This document shows, piece after piece, positions 44,179 to 52,141 of a stretch of 64,000 bases of DNA (its first letter is position 1; each line of letters opens with the position of its first letter). Source of the DNA: Duganella flavida (GTDB lineage Bacteria; Pseudomonadota; Gammaproteobacteria; Burkholderiales; Burkholderiaceae_D); assembly GCF_009857445.1 (NCBI RefSeq), contig NZ_WWCN01000004.1, forward strand, positions 310,001 through 374,000, given 5' to 3'. The notes beneath the pieces were generated by a model, which saw only the letters and a program-made list of their open reading frames with translations, made no database searches and was not told the origin of the DNA. The position numbers and the translations under genes were made by a program.

Positions 44179-45825
44179 TCAGAAGGTGCGGCGCACGGTC
44201 AGTGCAACGTAGTCGCGGTCAGCTAGCGGATTGCCGCGTGTGTAGGTTGCGTGGCCACCTGTCAGCAGTGGACGGTAGTCGAGGAATGGCTCAGAGCCGC
44301 CCAGATATTTGTTGTAGTTGATGCTGAACTGCCAAACGCCTTGATAGACACCTTCCAGCCCCAGCGAGGCAGTACCGGTATGCTTGGCGCCCCAGGCCAG
44401 ACCAGTAATCGACGAATAGCCGTCAACGATGTAGCGCAGGCCGACCGGCACATTGATGTCCAGTCCCGGCAGCACCTGGCGATAGGACGGCGAGTAAATC
44501 ACTTGCAGCGCCGTGGCGTCACGCGTGCGCAGCTCGTCCAGCATGTGGTCCGGATCATTCTTGGACAGCGCGCGGTTCCACGCCAGTTCACCCACCAGTG
44601 TCGATTCGCGCGACAGGAAGTTGGGATCGAGATTGCTCAGCCACGAGAAGTTGACGTGCGCCGTGCGGCCGGTCGCATAGCGCGGCGTCGCCTGCACATT
44701 CGGATACACGATGTTTGCATTCGTCAGCGGCATGTTGTTGCGCACCGACGCTTCCACCGACAGATTAGTGCTGCCGATCGAATGGGTGGCGCTGACGCCA
44801 GCCGTGGTCACCGCATCCGGGAACACGTAGTACCAGCTGCCCGGCGCTGCGCTGGTCACATTCAGCTGCGAATACAGTACGCCGGATTTATCGTGATAGC
44901 GCGCCGCGTAGAAACCGAGGTCGGTGTCTTCCAACCGCCACTTGAGCTGCGCGCCGAACTGGCCGCTATTGGAGGCCTTGCGGTCGCCGCCTGGCAGCAG
45001 CACACTGGTGGTAATCACTTCCGGCAGTTGCGAGCCACCCCAGATGGCGTTGGCGTTACTGAAGTAGCTGCCGGCCGGCGCGATGCGGTCGGCCTCCCAG
45101 CGGAACTGATAGTACGCGCCCAGCATCACATCCTGGCTCAGTTGCAGTTGGCCGGAGAGCTGCGGCACGGGACGAATAATCTCCTTGAACTGCGCATTCG
45201 GCGACGATTGCAGCTTCCATACATCGATAGGACCTTGCGCGCGGGCGATGCCGTTATCGCCGAAGAACAGCGTTTCGCCATACACCAGCGCGTGCTGGCC
45301 GAGACGCGCCGTCAGCTTCTGGCCTTCGCCAATCTGCCAGCCGCCGAATACAAAGGCATCCAGCAGTTCAGCCTTGCGGCCGGCCAGTTTGCGCGTGGCG
45401 CTCGGGAAGGCGTTGTACGGCTGCTGGCCGTTGAGTGCATCGGTGGCGTCGGTGGAACCGTCGTAGGAGAAGTCATACCATGCGGCGCCGCTGACGCGCA
45501 GGCCGTAATCTTTGCGGAACACCGCATCGAACTCGCTCAGTAAGTCCACGCGCTTGGACACGATGCCCTTGTTGCGGAAGTTGTCGTTGCCGGCGTTGAA
45601 GTTCAGCGCTTGCGGGAATGCCGATGCGGCTACGCCAGGCACCAGCAGGCGCGTGCTGTTGACCAGCGATGCATCGGCGTCGTGCAGGCGATACAGGGTG
45701 CTGGCCTTGATGGTGTTATCGAAGCGCAGGCTCCAATCGGGATTGTCGAACTCCAGTTCCGTGGCCTGCGCGTAGCCTGCCGCCAGCATGGCGGCAGCCG
45801 CCCAGGTGAGGTGCAATACTCTCAT
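44179..45825 (-). CDS. DUF1302 outer-membrane beta-barrel protein
   Basis: A 548-residue exported protein (signal HLTWAAAAMLAAGYAQATE) rich in alternating beta strands, ending in NPLADRDYVALTVRRTF with the C-terminal Phe typical of barrels. The early ELEFDNPDWSLRFDNTIKAS is the usual DUF1302 beginning. It is probably a porin-like channel for a hydrophobic or aromatic compound. The ATG at 45825 follows GGAGACGCAA. It is the first gene of the 13-gene operon and divergent from the LysR gene. Confidence 0.88.
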   Translation of the reverse strand: MRVLHLTWAAAAMLAAGYAQATELEFDNPDWSLRFDNTIKASTLYRLHDADASLVNSTRLLVPGVAASAFPQALNFNAGNDNFRNKGIVSKRVDLLSEFDAVFRKDYGLRVSGAAWYDFSYDGSTDATDALNGQQPYNAFPSATRKLAGRKAELLDAFVFGGWQIGEGQKLTARLGQHALVYGETLFFGDNGIARAQGPIDVWKLQSSPNAQFKEIIRPVPQLSGQLQLSQDVMLGAYYQFRWEADRIAPAGSYFSNANAIWGGSQLPEVITTSVLLPGGDRKASNSGQFGAQLKWRLEDTDLGFYAARYHDKSGVLYSQLNVTSAAPGSWYYVFPDAVTTAGVSATHSIGSTNLSVEASVRNNMPLTNANIVYPNVQATPRYATGRTAHVNFSWLSNLDPNFLSRESTLVGELAWNRALSKNDPDHMLDELRTRDATALQVIYSPSYRQVLPGLDINVPVGLRYIVDGYSSITGLAWGAKHTGTASLGLEGVYQGVWQFSINYNKYLGGSEPFLDYRPLLTGGHATYTRGNPLADRDYVALTVRRTF

Positions 45826-45911
45826 TTGCGTCTCCATTAAATTTTTTGTAGTTGGAGATCGCAGTTTGCCGCCAGCGCTTATATGTGTAAAATTGATTGC
45901 ATGCATTCGTA

Positions 45912-45930
45912 GTATCGATCCTGTCGATAC
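45912..45930. promoter_or_regulatory. LysR-type operator between divergent units
   Basis: GTATCGA-TCCTG-TCGATAC is a perfect 7+5+7 inverted repeat and includes the T-N11-A form of LysR boxes. It lies 22 bp before the LysR start and about 87 bp upstream of the DUF1302 start, so one bound protein could control both directions. Confidence 0.65.
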
Positions 45931-45952
45931 ATATAAAACAAAAGGAGACAGA

Positions 45953-46891
45953 ATGCGCTTCAATAAGCTAGACCTCAATTTGCTGGTCGCGCTGGACGCC
46001 TTGTTCCGCCTGCGCAGCGTGAGCCGCGCAGCCGAACAGCTGCACATGAGCCAATCGGCGCTGAGCAGTTCCCTGGCGCGCCTGCGTGAATACTTCGACG
46101 ACGAACTGCTGGTGCAGGTAGGCCGCCAGATGGAGCTGACGCCGCGCGCTGAACTGCTGCGAGAAGCGGTGCGCGATGTGCTGGTGCGGGTCGATACCAC
46201 CATCACCGCCATGCCGAGTTTCGACGCCACGCAATCGGACCGTGAGTTCCGCATCTTCGTGTCCGACTTCACGATGGCGGTGCTGATGCCGCATTTCCTG
46301 GCGCTGGCGCAGGAGCAGGGCAGCACTGTGCGCTTCCACCTGATGCCGCAAACGCGCCAGCCGCAACGCACGCTGGAGCAGGGCGACGGCGACCTGCTGG
46401 TGGTGCCGCACGATTACTGCTCGCCCGATCATCCGGACGAAAAACTATTCGAGGAAGAGTTCTGCTGCGTGGTGTGGGACCAGAGCCGCATCGCCCGCAA
46501 CGGGCTGACGATGGAGTCGTATGCGGAAGCCGGCCATGTGGTGATGCAACCACCGGGCATGGATCGCTCATTCGAACATCGCTTCATGCAGGAGACGGGC
46601 ATTGCGCGCAAGGTGGAGGTCAACACCTACAGCTTCCTCGCGGCGGCCTATCTGGTGCTGGGCACGGAACGCATCGCCACCGTACACCGGCGACTTGCGC
46701 TGCAGGTGTCGCGCGGACTGCCGCTGAAAATCCTGCCGCTGCCGATGCCAATGACGCGCATGACCCAGTCCATGCAGTGGCACAAATACCGCACGCAGGA
46801 CCCCGGCCTGCTGTGGCTACGCGGCTTGCTGAAACAGGCGGTGCAGCGGATGGATGCTGCTATCAACGCGGCCGATAGCATGCATCGATAA
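45953..46891 (+). CDS. LysR-family regulator of the catabolic operon (NodD/NahR type)
   Basis: A 312-residue LysR protein. The N-terminal MRFNKLDLNLLVALDALFRL and VSRAAEQLHMSQSALSSSLA match the NodD/NahR/LinR group that responds to aromatic inducers. The effector domain runs from REFRIFVSDFTMAVLMPHFL to the end. AAAGGAGACAGA precedes the ATG. It is divergent from the DUF1302-to-DenD operon across a palindromic operator, so it is the likely activator of that operon with a pathway aromatic as inducer. Confidence 0.9.
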   Translation: MRFNKLDLNLLVALDALFRLRSVSRAAEQLHMSQSALSSSLARLREYFDDELLVQVGRQMELTPRAELLREAVRDVLVRVDTTITAMPSFDATQSDREFRIFVSDFTMAVLMPHFLALAQEQGSTVRFHLMPQTRQPQRTLEQGDGDLLVVPHDYCSPDHPDEKLFEEEFCCVVWDQSRIARNGLTMESYAEAGHVVMQPPGMDRSFEHRFMQETGIARKVEVNTYSFLAAAYLVLGTERIATVHRRLALQVSRGLPLKILPLPMPMTRMTQSMQWHKYRTQDPGLLWLRGLLKQAVQRMDAAINAADSMHR

Positions 46892-46958
46892 AAAGCATTG
46901 GTCGCAAACGGCAGCACACGCATAGCATGCGCGGATTCATACGAAGAAAGGAATCACC

Positions 46959-47750
46959 ATGCCACGCCGTTTTGTTGACCTCTCGATTTATCTGGAAAAC
47001 GAAGTCCTGTCCGACCCGCCTATCCTGGCGCCGAAGATCGAGTACCAGACCCACAAGGAGACGCTGGGTGAGTTCATGCACATGCTGCCCGGGACTACGG
47101 CCAACGACTTCCCGGACGGCGAAGCTGCCGCTGCCGAGTGGGTGCGCCTGACCACTCACAGCGGCACCCACCTGGACGCGCCGTATCACTTCCATTCGAC
47201 CATGAACCGCAAACTGGGTGAGGCTGAGCGTTCGATCACCATCGATGAAGTGCCGCTTGAGTGGTGCTTCCAGCCTGGCGTGAAGCTGGACTTCCGCCAT
47301 CTGCCGGACGGCCACGTGGTCAGCGCGGCGGAAGTGGAGGCGGAGTTGAAACGCATCGGCCACACCCTGAGTCCATTGGAAATCGTAGTGGTCAACACGC
47401 GTGCCGGTTCGCGCTACGGCCAGCCGGACTACGTCAACTGCGGCTGCGGCATGGGCTATGAAGCGACCATGTATCTGCTGGAGCGCGGCGTACGCCTGAC
47501 TGGCACCGATGCGTGGAGCTGGGACGCGCCGTTCAGCTACACCGCAAAAAAAATCCAGGAAACCGGCGACGTTAGCCTTATCTGGGAAGGCCACAAGGCC
47601 GGCCGCGACATCGGCTACTGTCACCTCGAAAAAATGCACAACCTCGAAGCGCTGCCGCCAACCGGCTTCACCATCAGCTGCTTCCCACACAAGATCCGTG
47701 GCGCTTCCGCCGGCTGGACCCGCGCCGTCGCCATCTTCGAAGACGCCTGA
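46959..47750 (+). CDS. Cyclase/kynurenine-formamidase-like hydrolase (PF04199)
   Basis: A 263-residue metal-dependent hydrolase. The signature THSGTHLDAPYHFHS carries the metal ligands His67, His71, Asp73 and His77. Family members hydrolyse formamides, lactones or cyclic amides, or take part in polyketide cyclisation. AAAGGAATC precedes the ATG, 67 bp after the LysR stop, so the two may be co-transcribed. A lactone or ester intermediate is a plausible substrate. A hairpin nine bases after the stop may end the unit. Confidence 0.87.
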   Translation: MPRRFVDLSIYLENEVLSDPPILAPKIEYQTHKETLGEFMHMLPGTTANDFPDGEAAAAEWVRLTTHSGTHLDAPYHFHSTMNRKLGEAERSITIDEVPLEWCFQPGVKLDFRHLPDGHVVSAAEVEAELKRIGHTLSPLEIVVVNTRAGSRYGQPDYVNCGCGMGYEATMYLLERGVRLTGTDAWSWDAPFSYTAKKIQETGDVSLIWEGHKAGRDIGYCHLEKMHNLEALPPTGFTISCFPHKIRGASAGWTRAVAIFEDA

Positions 47751-47759
47751 TCTATCGGT

Positions 47760-47774
47760 CCCGCCAATGGCGGG
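47760..47774 (+). terminator. Short GC hairpin after the cyclase gene
   Basis: CCCGCC-AAT-GGCGGG forms a perfect six-pair stem nine bases behind the cyclase stop codon. No T-run follows, so termination may be partial. It separates the LysR/cyclase unit from the next promoter. Confidence 0.4.
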
Positions 47775-47811
47775 TATCCATCCTATCCATACCCTGGAAG
47801 TCCGATTTTCG

Positions 47812-47840
47812 TTGACTTCCTTTTTCAGGGTGAATAATAT
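47812..47840 (+). promoter_or_regulatory. Sigma-70-type promoter of the monooxygenase unit
   Basis: TTGACT (-35) and TAATAT (-10) are separated by exactly 17 bp. The predicted transcription start falls within the palindrome that begins immediately after the -10 box, the usual layout for repressor control. Confidence 0.7.
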
Positions 47841-47862
47841 AATCAGAATTCGTATTCTGATT
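47841..47862. promoter_or_regulatory. 22-bp palindromic operator, copy 1
   Basis: AATCAGAAT and ATTCTGATT flank TCGT: nine perfect pairs over the transcription start region of the luciferase-like monooxygenase gene. The same architecture recurs at 52046-52067 before the TonB receptor. TetR-type repressors bind sites like this; the TetR gene at 56690 is the nearest candidate. Confidence 0.7.
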
Positions 47863-47887
47863 TATAACCACAACAAAGGGACACACC

Positions 47888-48982
47888 ATGCGCTTCTCCG
47901 TCTTCCTCAATGCCCGCACCATGACTGCGGATGCCGACAAACAGCTGATCGTCGATCTGGAACAGCATGCGCTGTTGGCCGGTAAGCTGGGCTTTGACGC
48001 CATCTTCCTGCCGGACCACCACTTCAACGGTTACATGCCAGTGGCCAGCGACAGCTATATGTTCGCGTCCTACCTGGCGGCCAAGCTGCCGGACATGCAC
48101 TTCGGTTTCTCGGTGACGTCGGTGCCGCTGCACCATCCGGTGCGTTTCGTTGAACGCATCAATATTCTGGATCACCTCACCAAGGGCAAGCTGCTGGTCG
48201 GTATCGGCTCGGGCACCACGCCGGAAGAGATGATCGGCTTTGGCGTGAACTACAAGGACGCGGGCCGCATCGCCGAAGAAAACCTGCAAGCTGCGGCGGC
48301 ACTCTGGAACAAGAAGATCACCGACGAACCGATCGAGCTGCATGGCTTCCACCAAGGCCGCGTGTTGCAGCGCATTGCACCGTCGCCTTATGGCCAGAAG
48401 CAGGCGCGCTTGATGCCGGTGGCGATGAAAGAGAGCAGCGCGACGCGCGCGGCGGTGAATGGCTGGCCTGCCTTCATACCGGCCTTTACGCCGCCGCAGA
48501 TTGGCGGCACCGATCCGCTGAGCCACGTGAAAAAATACTTCGGCAATTACCATACGCAGTTGCTGGCGGCTGGTCACTCGGACGAGGTGGTGACTGATGC
48601 GCTGTCGTGGACTACCCACAGCTACCAGTGTGTCCACCTGGCGGAGACCGACGAGCAGGCGCACAAGGAAGTGCTGGAAATTCTGGGCGCTTATCAGGAG
48701 GCGATTGACCGTGAGGCGGCCTTCAACGCCAAAGCGGAATCGGATGATGCCAACAAGAAGACTGACCGCACCGGCCACGCACTGACCGAGGATTGGATGG
48801 CGACGTGGTGCCTGTACGGCAGCCCGGAAACCGTCATCAAGAAGCTGCGTGCTTACCAGGAAGTTGGCATCGGCAATATCCTGTGCGGCACCACTACTGG
48901 TCCGCTGACCGAGAAGCGCCTGGCTTATGCCAATCAGACCTTGGAGCTGATGGCCAAGCGCGTGCTGCCTGCCTTTAAATAA
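47888..48982 (+). CDS. Luciferase-like (LLM class) flavin-dependent monooxygenase
   Basis: A 364-residue bacterial-luciferase-fold oxygenase: MRFSVFLNARTM, then GFDAIFLPDHHFNGY, then RINILDHLTKGKLLVGIGSG and RIAEENLQAAAALW. These enzymes use reduced FMN and O2 to insert oxygen into a ketone, sulfur compound or aromatic, and need a separate reductase. The FMN reductase gene two positions downstream fits. AAAGGGAC precedes the ATG, and the promoter/operator pair lies directly upstream. Confidence 0.88.
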   Translation: MRFSVFLNARTMTADADKQLIVDLEQHALLAGKLGFDAIFLPDHHFNGYMPVASDSYMFASYLAAKLPDMHFGFSVTSVPLHHPVRFVERINILDHLTKGKLLVGIGSGTTPEEMIGFGVNYKDAGRIAEENLQAAAALWNKKITDEPIELHGFHQGRVLQRIAPSPYGQKQARLMPVAMKESSATRAAVNGWPAFIPAFTPPQIGGTDPLSHVKKYFGNYHTQLLAAGHSDEVVTDALSWTTHSYQCVHLAETDEQAHKEVLEILGAYQEAIDREAAFNAKAESDDANKKTDRTGHALTEDWMATWCLYGSPETVIKKLRAYQEVGIGNILCGTTTGPLTEKRLAYANQTLELMAKRVLPAFK

Positions 48983-48995
48983 TCGCGAGATAAGC

Positions 48996-51416
48996 ATGAC
49001 ACGAGAGTTAAGCACTGCGGAGATGGCGTTGTTGACCGCCGGCGCCACCATGTGGAGCACGGCGGCGATTCCCGATGCTGGCGTTCCGTCGCTGTCGATG
49101 GCGGATGGGCCGATGGGCGTTGCCGGGGCGAAGATCGATGAGCGTGATGTCTCCTTGCTGACGCCATCGCCAATGGCGCTGGGTGCTAGCTGGGACCCAG
49201 CGCTGGTGCAGCGCGTGGGCCGGCTGGTCGGCGGCGAGGCGATACGGCGCGGCGTGGACTTGATGCTGGCGCCGAACCTGAACATGGCACGCAGCCCGCT
49301 GGCTGGGCGGGCATTTGAATATTTTTCCGAAGACCCGCTATTGTGCGGGTCACTGGGCGCAGCGTGGATTCATGGCTGCCAGTCGGTGGGGACCGGAGCG
49401 ATTGCCAAGCACTTGGTCTGCAATGACAGCGAGACAGAGCGCGACCGCATGAACGCGGTGGTCGATGAACGTACCTTGCGCGAGGTGTATCTGCTGCCGT
49501 TCGAGATGGCGGCGGAAGCTGGATGCGCGGGCATGCTCACGGCCTATAACAAAGTGAATGGCGACTGGTGCGCGGAGGCAGGGCCAGTCGTCCAGAAAGT
49601 CGTGAAAGATGAATGGCGCTTCCCGGGCATGTTCATGAGCGATTGGTTTGGCACGCATTCCACGGCAGGTTCGCTCAACGGCGGCCTCGATCTGGAGATG
49701 CCCGGCCCCGCGCGCCACCTCGGCGCCCGCAGCGCCGCCGCCGTCGCTGAAGGCCAGGTGGCACCGGAGCGCCTGCGCGACGCAGCCCACCGCGTAGCCA
49801 CCGCCGCCCGCCGCTTCGGCCGTACCGGCGATGCGCAGCCGTTGGTTGCTGGCGCCGGCACCAACAAGGGACTGCCGCTGCCGGACGGCGAGGCGGCGGA
49901 ACTGCTGATCGAGGCTGCGGCGGGTGGCTTCACGCTGGTGCGGAATGAGCGGGCGATGTTGCCGCTCGATCCGGCGCTCTCGCCGCGCATTGCGGTGATT
50001 GGGCCGAATGCGAGTGCGCCGTGCTTCCAGGGCGGCACCTTCGCCAAGATCGCGGTCAAGCCGGATGCGGTGCTGCCGATTGATGCGCTGCGTGCGCGGT
50101 TTGGCGACGCCATCGTGGCTTACGCGCCCGGCGTTGATCCGCAACCGAAGCTACCGCGCATGACCGCGCGTCCACGTCGTGATCTCGGCGACGGCTGCAT
50201 CAAGGGCATGACGCTCGATTACTTCGATAACGCAGACCTCTCTGGCCAGCCGGTGTTAAGCGAAACGCGCGACACCAATTCGCTGACCTGGTTCTACGGC
50301 GTGCACGAAGCCGGCGCACTACAAGCCAACGCCGGCACGCGCGCCAGCGGCTGGTTCCGCGCCAGCGAAAGCGGCGAACATCAGTTCTACATCGGCGGCA
50401 CCGGCGCCTTGCGCTTACTGGTCGACGGCAAAGAATACTTCCGCCGCGACGAGCAGCTCAAGCCGGGCGACGTCATGGGCCGTCTGAAAAGCGGCGATGC
50501 TGATTGCATCACCATCCCGCTGAAACAAGACATTGCAGTCGAAGTGGTAGTGGAACTGCGCTACACCGCCGCCCGCTGCCAAGGCCTGTGGTACGGCATC
50601 CGAGGTCCAGGCGGCGCGGAAGAAATGATGGTCGCCGCAGAACAAGCCGCACAGCAAGCTGACGCCGTGATCCTGATGGTCGGCGAAACCTCGGACGCCA
50701 GCGTCGAAAGCAAAGACCGCGCAGACACCTTGCTGCCACCCGAGCAGCTCGCGCTGATCGAACGCATTTGCGCGGTCAATCCGAATACCGTCATCGTCAC
50801 CAACGTCGGCCACGCCTTCGACGTGCGCTGGGAGCAGCAGGCAAGGGCGGTGCTGCACTGCTGGTATCCCGGCCAGGAATTCGGCGCGGCATTGGCGCAG
50901 GTACTGGCCGGCGACCGCGAACCGGGCGGCCGCATGCCCGTCACCATTGCCCGCGAAGACCGCGACTATCCAGCCCTGTCGCTGCAACCGGATACCAATG
51001 GCGACCTGCATTACAGCGATGGCGTGCGCTTCGGCTATCGCGGCCTGGCCGCACGCGGCGTCTCGGCACGCCAACCATTCGGCGCAGGCTTTGGCTACAC
51101 CAGTTTTGCGCTGAGTGACCCGCAAGTCCGCGCCACCGGCAACGGCGACTGGGAACTGACCGTCCAGCTGCGCAACACCGGCAGCCGCGCCGGCGCAGAA
51201 GTGGTGCAGGCGTATCGCGCCCAGCCCGAGCTCACGCTGGTCGGCTACACCAAAGCGTGGCTGGAGCCGGGCCAGCAACAGGAAGTCCGTATCGCCATCG
51301 CCGCGCGCCGCCTGCAAGTGTGGCAGGGCGCATGGACCGCACTGCAAGGAACCATCGACCTGCTGGTCGGCCGTTCCAGCGCAGAGCTGCCGCTGGCGGT
51401 GCAAATCAAGCAGTAG
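48996..51416 (+). CDS. Glycoside hydrolase family 3 with PA14 domain
   Basis: An 806-residue GH3 enzyme. The N-terminal barrel carries the nucleophile Asp216 in MFMSDWFGTHST and substrate motifs such as LAPNLNMARSP and AIAKHLVCNDSETER. A PA14 domain is inserted near residues 400-540 (LDYFDNADLSGQPVLSET), then the second GH3 domain and a fibronectin-III-like end. No signal peptide is visible, so it should act inside the cell on an imported glycoside. Many such enzymes remove beta-linked glucose from plant glycosides. It is encoded between the monooxygenase and its likely reductase. Confidence 0.92.
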   Translation: MTRELSTAEMALLTAGATMWSTAAIPDAGVPSLSMADGPMGVAGAKIDERDVSLLTPSPMALGASWDPALVQRVGRLVGGEAIRRGVDLMLAPNLNMARSPLAGRAFEYFSEDPLLCGSLGAAWIHGCQSVGTGAIAKHLVCNDSETERDRMNAVVDERTLREVYLLPFEMAAEAGCAGMLTAYNKVNGDWCAEAGPVVQKVVKDEWRFPGMFMSDWFGTHSTAGSLNGGLDLEMPGPARHLGARSAAAVAEGQVAPERLRDAAHRVATAARRFGRTGDAQPLVAGAGTNKGLPLPDGEAAELLIEAAAGGFTLVRNERAMLPLDPALSPRIAVIGPNASAPCFQGGTFAKIAVKPDAVLPIDALRARFGDAIVAYAPGVDPQPKLPRMTARPRRDLGDGCIKGMTLDYFDNADLSGQPVLSETRDTNSLTWFYGVHEAGALQANAGTRASGWFRASESGEHQFYIGGTGALRLLVDGKEYFRRDEQLKPGDVMGRLKSGDADCITIPLKQDIAVEVVVELRYTAARCQGLWYGIRGPGGAEEMMVAAEQAAQQADAVILMVGETSDASVESKDRADTLLPPEQLALIERICAVNPNTVIVTNVGHAFDVRWEQQARAVLHCWYPGQEFGAALAQVLAGDREPGGRMPVTIAREDRDYPALSLQPDTNGDLHYSDGVRFGYRGLAARGVSARQPFGAGFGYTSFALSDPQVRATGNGDWELTVQLRNTGSRAGAEVVQAYRAQPELTLVGYTKAWLEPGQQQEVRIAIAARRLQVWQGAWTALQGTIDLLVGRSSAELPLAVQIKQ

Positions 51417-51434
51417 TCAATAAAGGAGACAGAC

Positions 51435-52040
51435 ATGAACCAATATTCCAATAACGCCCGCGCCAATGGACGCGCGCCTTTCATCGTCGGTATCGGCGGA
51501 ACCACGCGCCCCGGCTCCAGCACCGAAAGCGCCTTGCGCGCCGCGCTGTGCCACGCCGAACAACTGGGCGCTGTAACCCAGTTGTTCGGCGGCGAAGCAC
51601 TGGCCTCGCTGCCCGGCTACTCGCCCGAGGAAAAGGAACGTAGCGAAGGCCAGGCCGCGCTGGTGGAAGCCGTGCGCCGCGCGGACGCCGTCATCTTCGC
51701 TTCGCCCGGCTACCATGGCGGCGTCTCGGGCCTGGTGAAAAATGCCATCGACCTGCTGGAAGACCTGCGCGCGGACGATCGCGTCTACCTCGACGGCATG
51801 CCGGTCGGCTGCATCGTCACCGCCGCCGGCTGGCAGGGCTGCAACACCACGCTGGGCGCGATGCGCTCCATCGTGCACGCGCTGCGCGGCTGGCCAACGC
51901 CGCTCGGCGTCACGCTCAACACCGCTGGCGTCAAGCTGTTCGACGGCGACGGCCAGTGCCTGGACTCGCAAGTAAGCAGCAGCCTGCGCATGCTGGCGGA
52001 GCAGGTGGTGGGCGTGCGTAGTCCTTCTGCATCAAGCTGA
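51435..52040 (+). CDS. NADPH-dependent FMN reductase
   Basis: A 201-residue flavodoxin-like reductase: FIVGIGGTTRPGSSTESALR near the start, then DAVIFASPGYHGGVSGLVKN as the FMN-binding loop, and AAGWQGCNTTLGAMRS. It would supply reduced FMN to the luciferase-like monooxygenase of the same unit. AAAGGAGACAGAC precedes the ATG. The second copy of the palindromic operator begins six bases after its stop codon. Confidence 0.9.
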   Translation: MNQYSNNARANGRAPFIVGIGGTTRPGSSTESALRAALCHAEQLGAVTQLFGGEALASLPGYSPEEKERSEGQAALVEAVRRADAVIFASPGYHGGVSGLVKNAIDLLEDLRADDRVYLDGMPVGCIVTAAGWQGCNTTLGAMRSIVHALRGWPTPLGVTLNTAGVKLFDGDGQCLDSQVSSSLRMLAEQVVGVRSPSASS

Positions 52041-52045
52041 TAAAA

Positions 52046-52067
52046 AACTAGAATTCCAATTCTAATT
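52046..52067. promoter_or_regulatory. 22-bp palindromic operator, copy 2
   Basis: AACTAGAATT and AATTCTAATT flank CC. The inner 16 bases form a perfect palindrome, and the whole site aligns base for base with copy 1 at 47841-47862 apart from six positions. It lies about 75 bp upstream of the TonB receptor start, at a promoter position. Confidence 0.68.
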
Positions 52068-52141
52068 TGTGTTATTCTCATTTGCACATGACGCCTGAAC
52101 ATAACAGGCGCGTGCGGACTACAAGAACATCGGAGACAAAT

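Noticed and set aside
42896..45543. Plus-strand frames of 417 and 430 codons opposite DUF1329 and DUF1302
   Set aside because: They are antisense shadows; the minus-strand products have signal peptides and family features.
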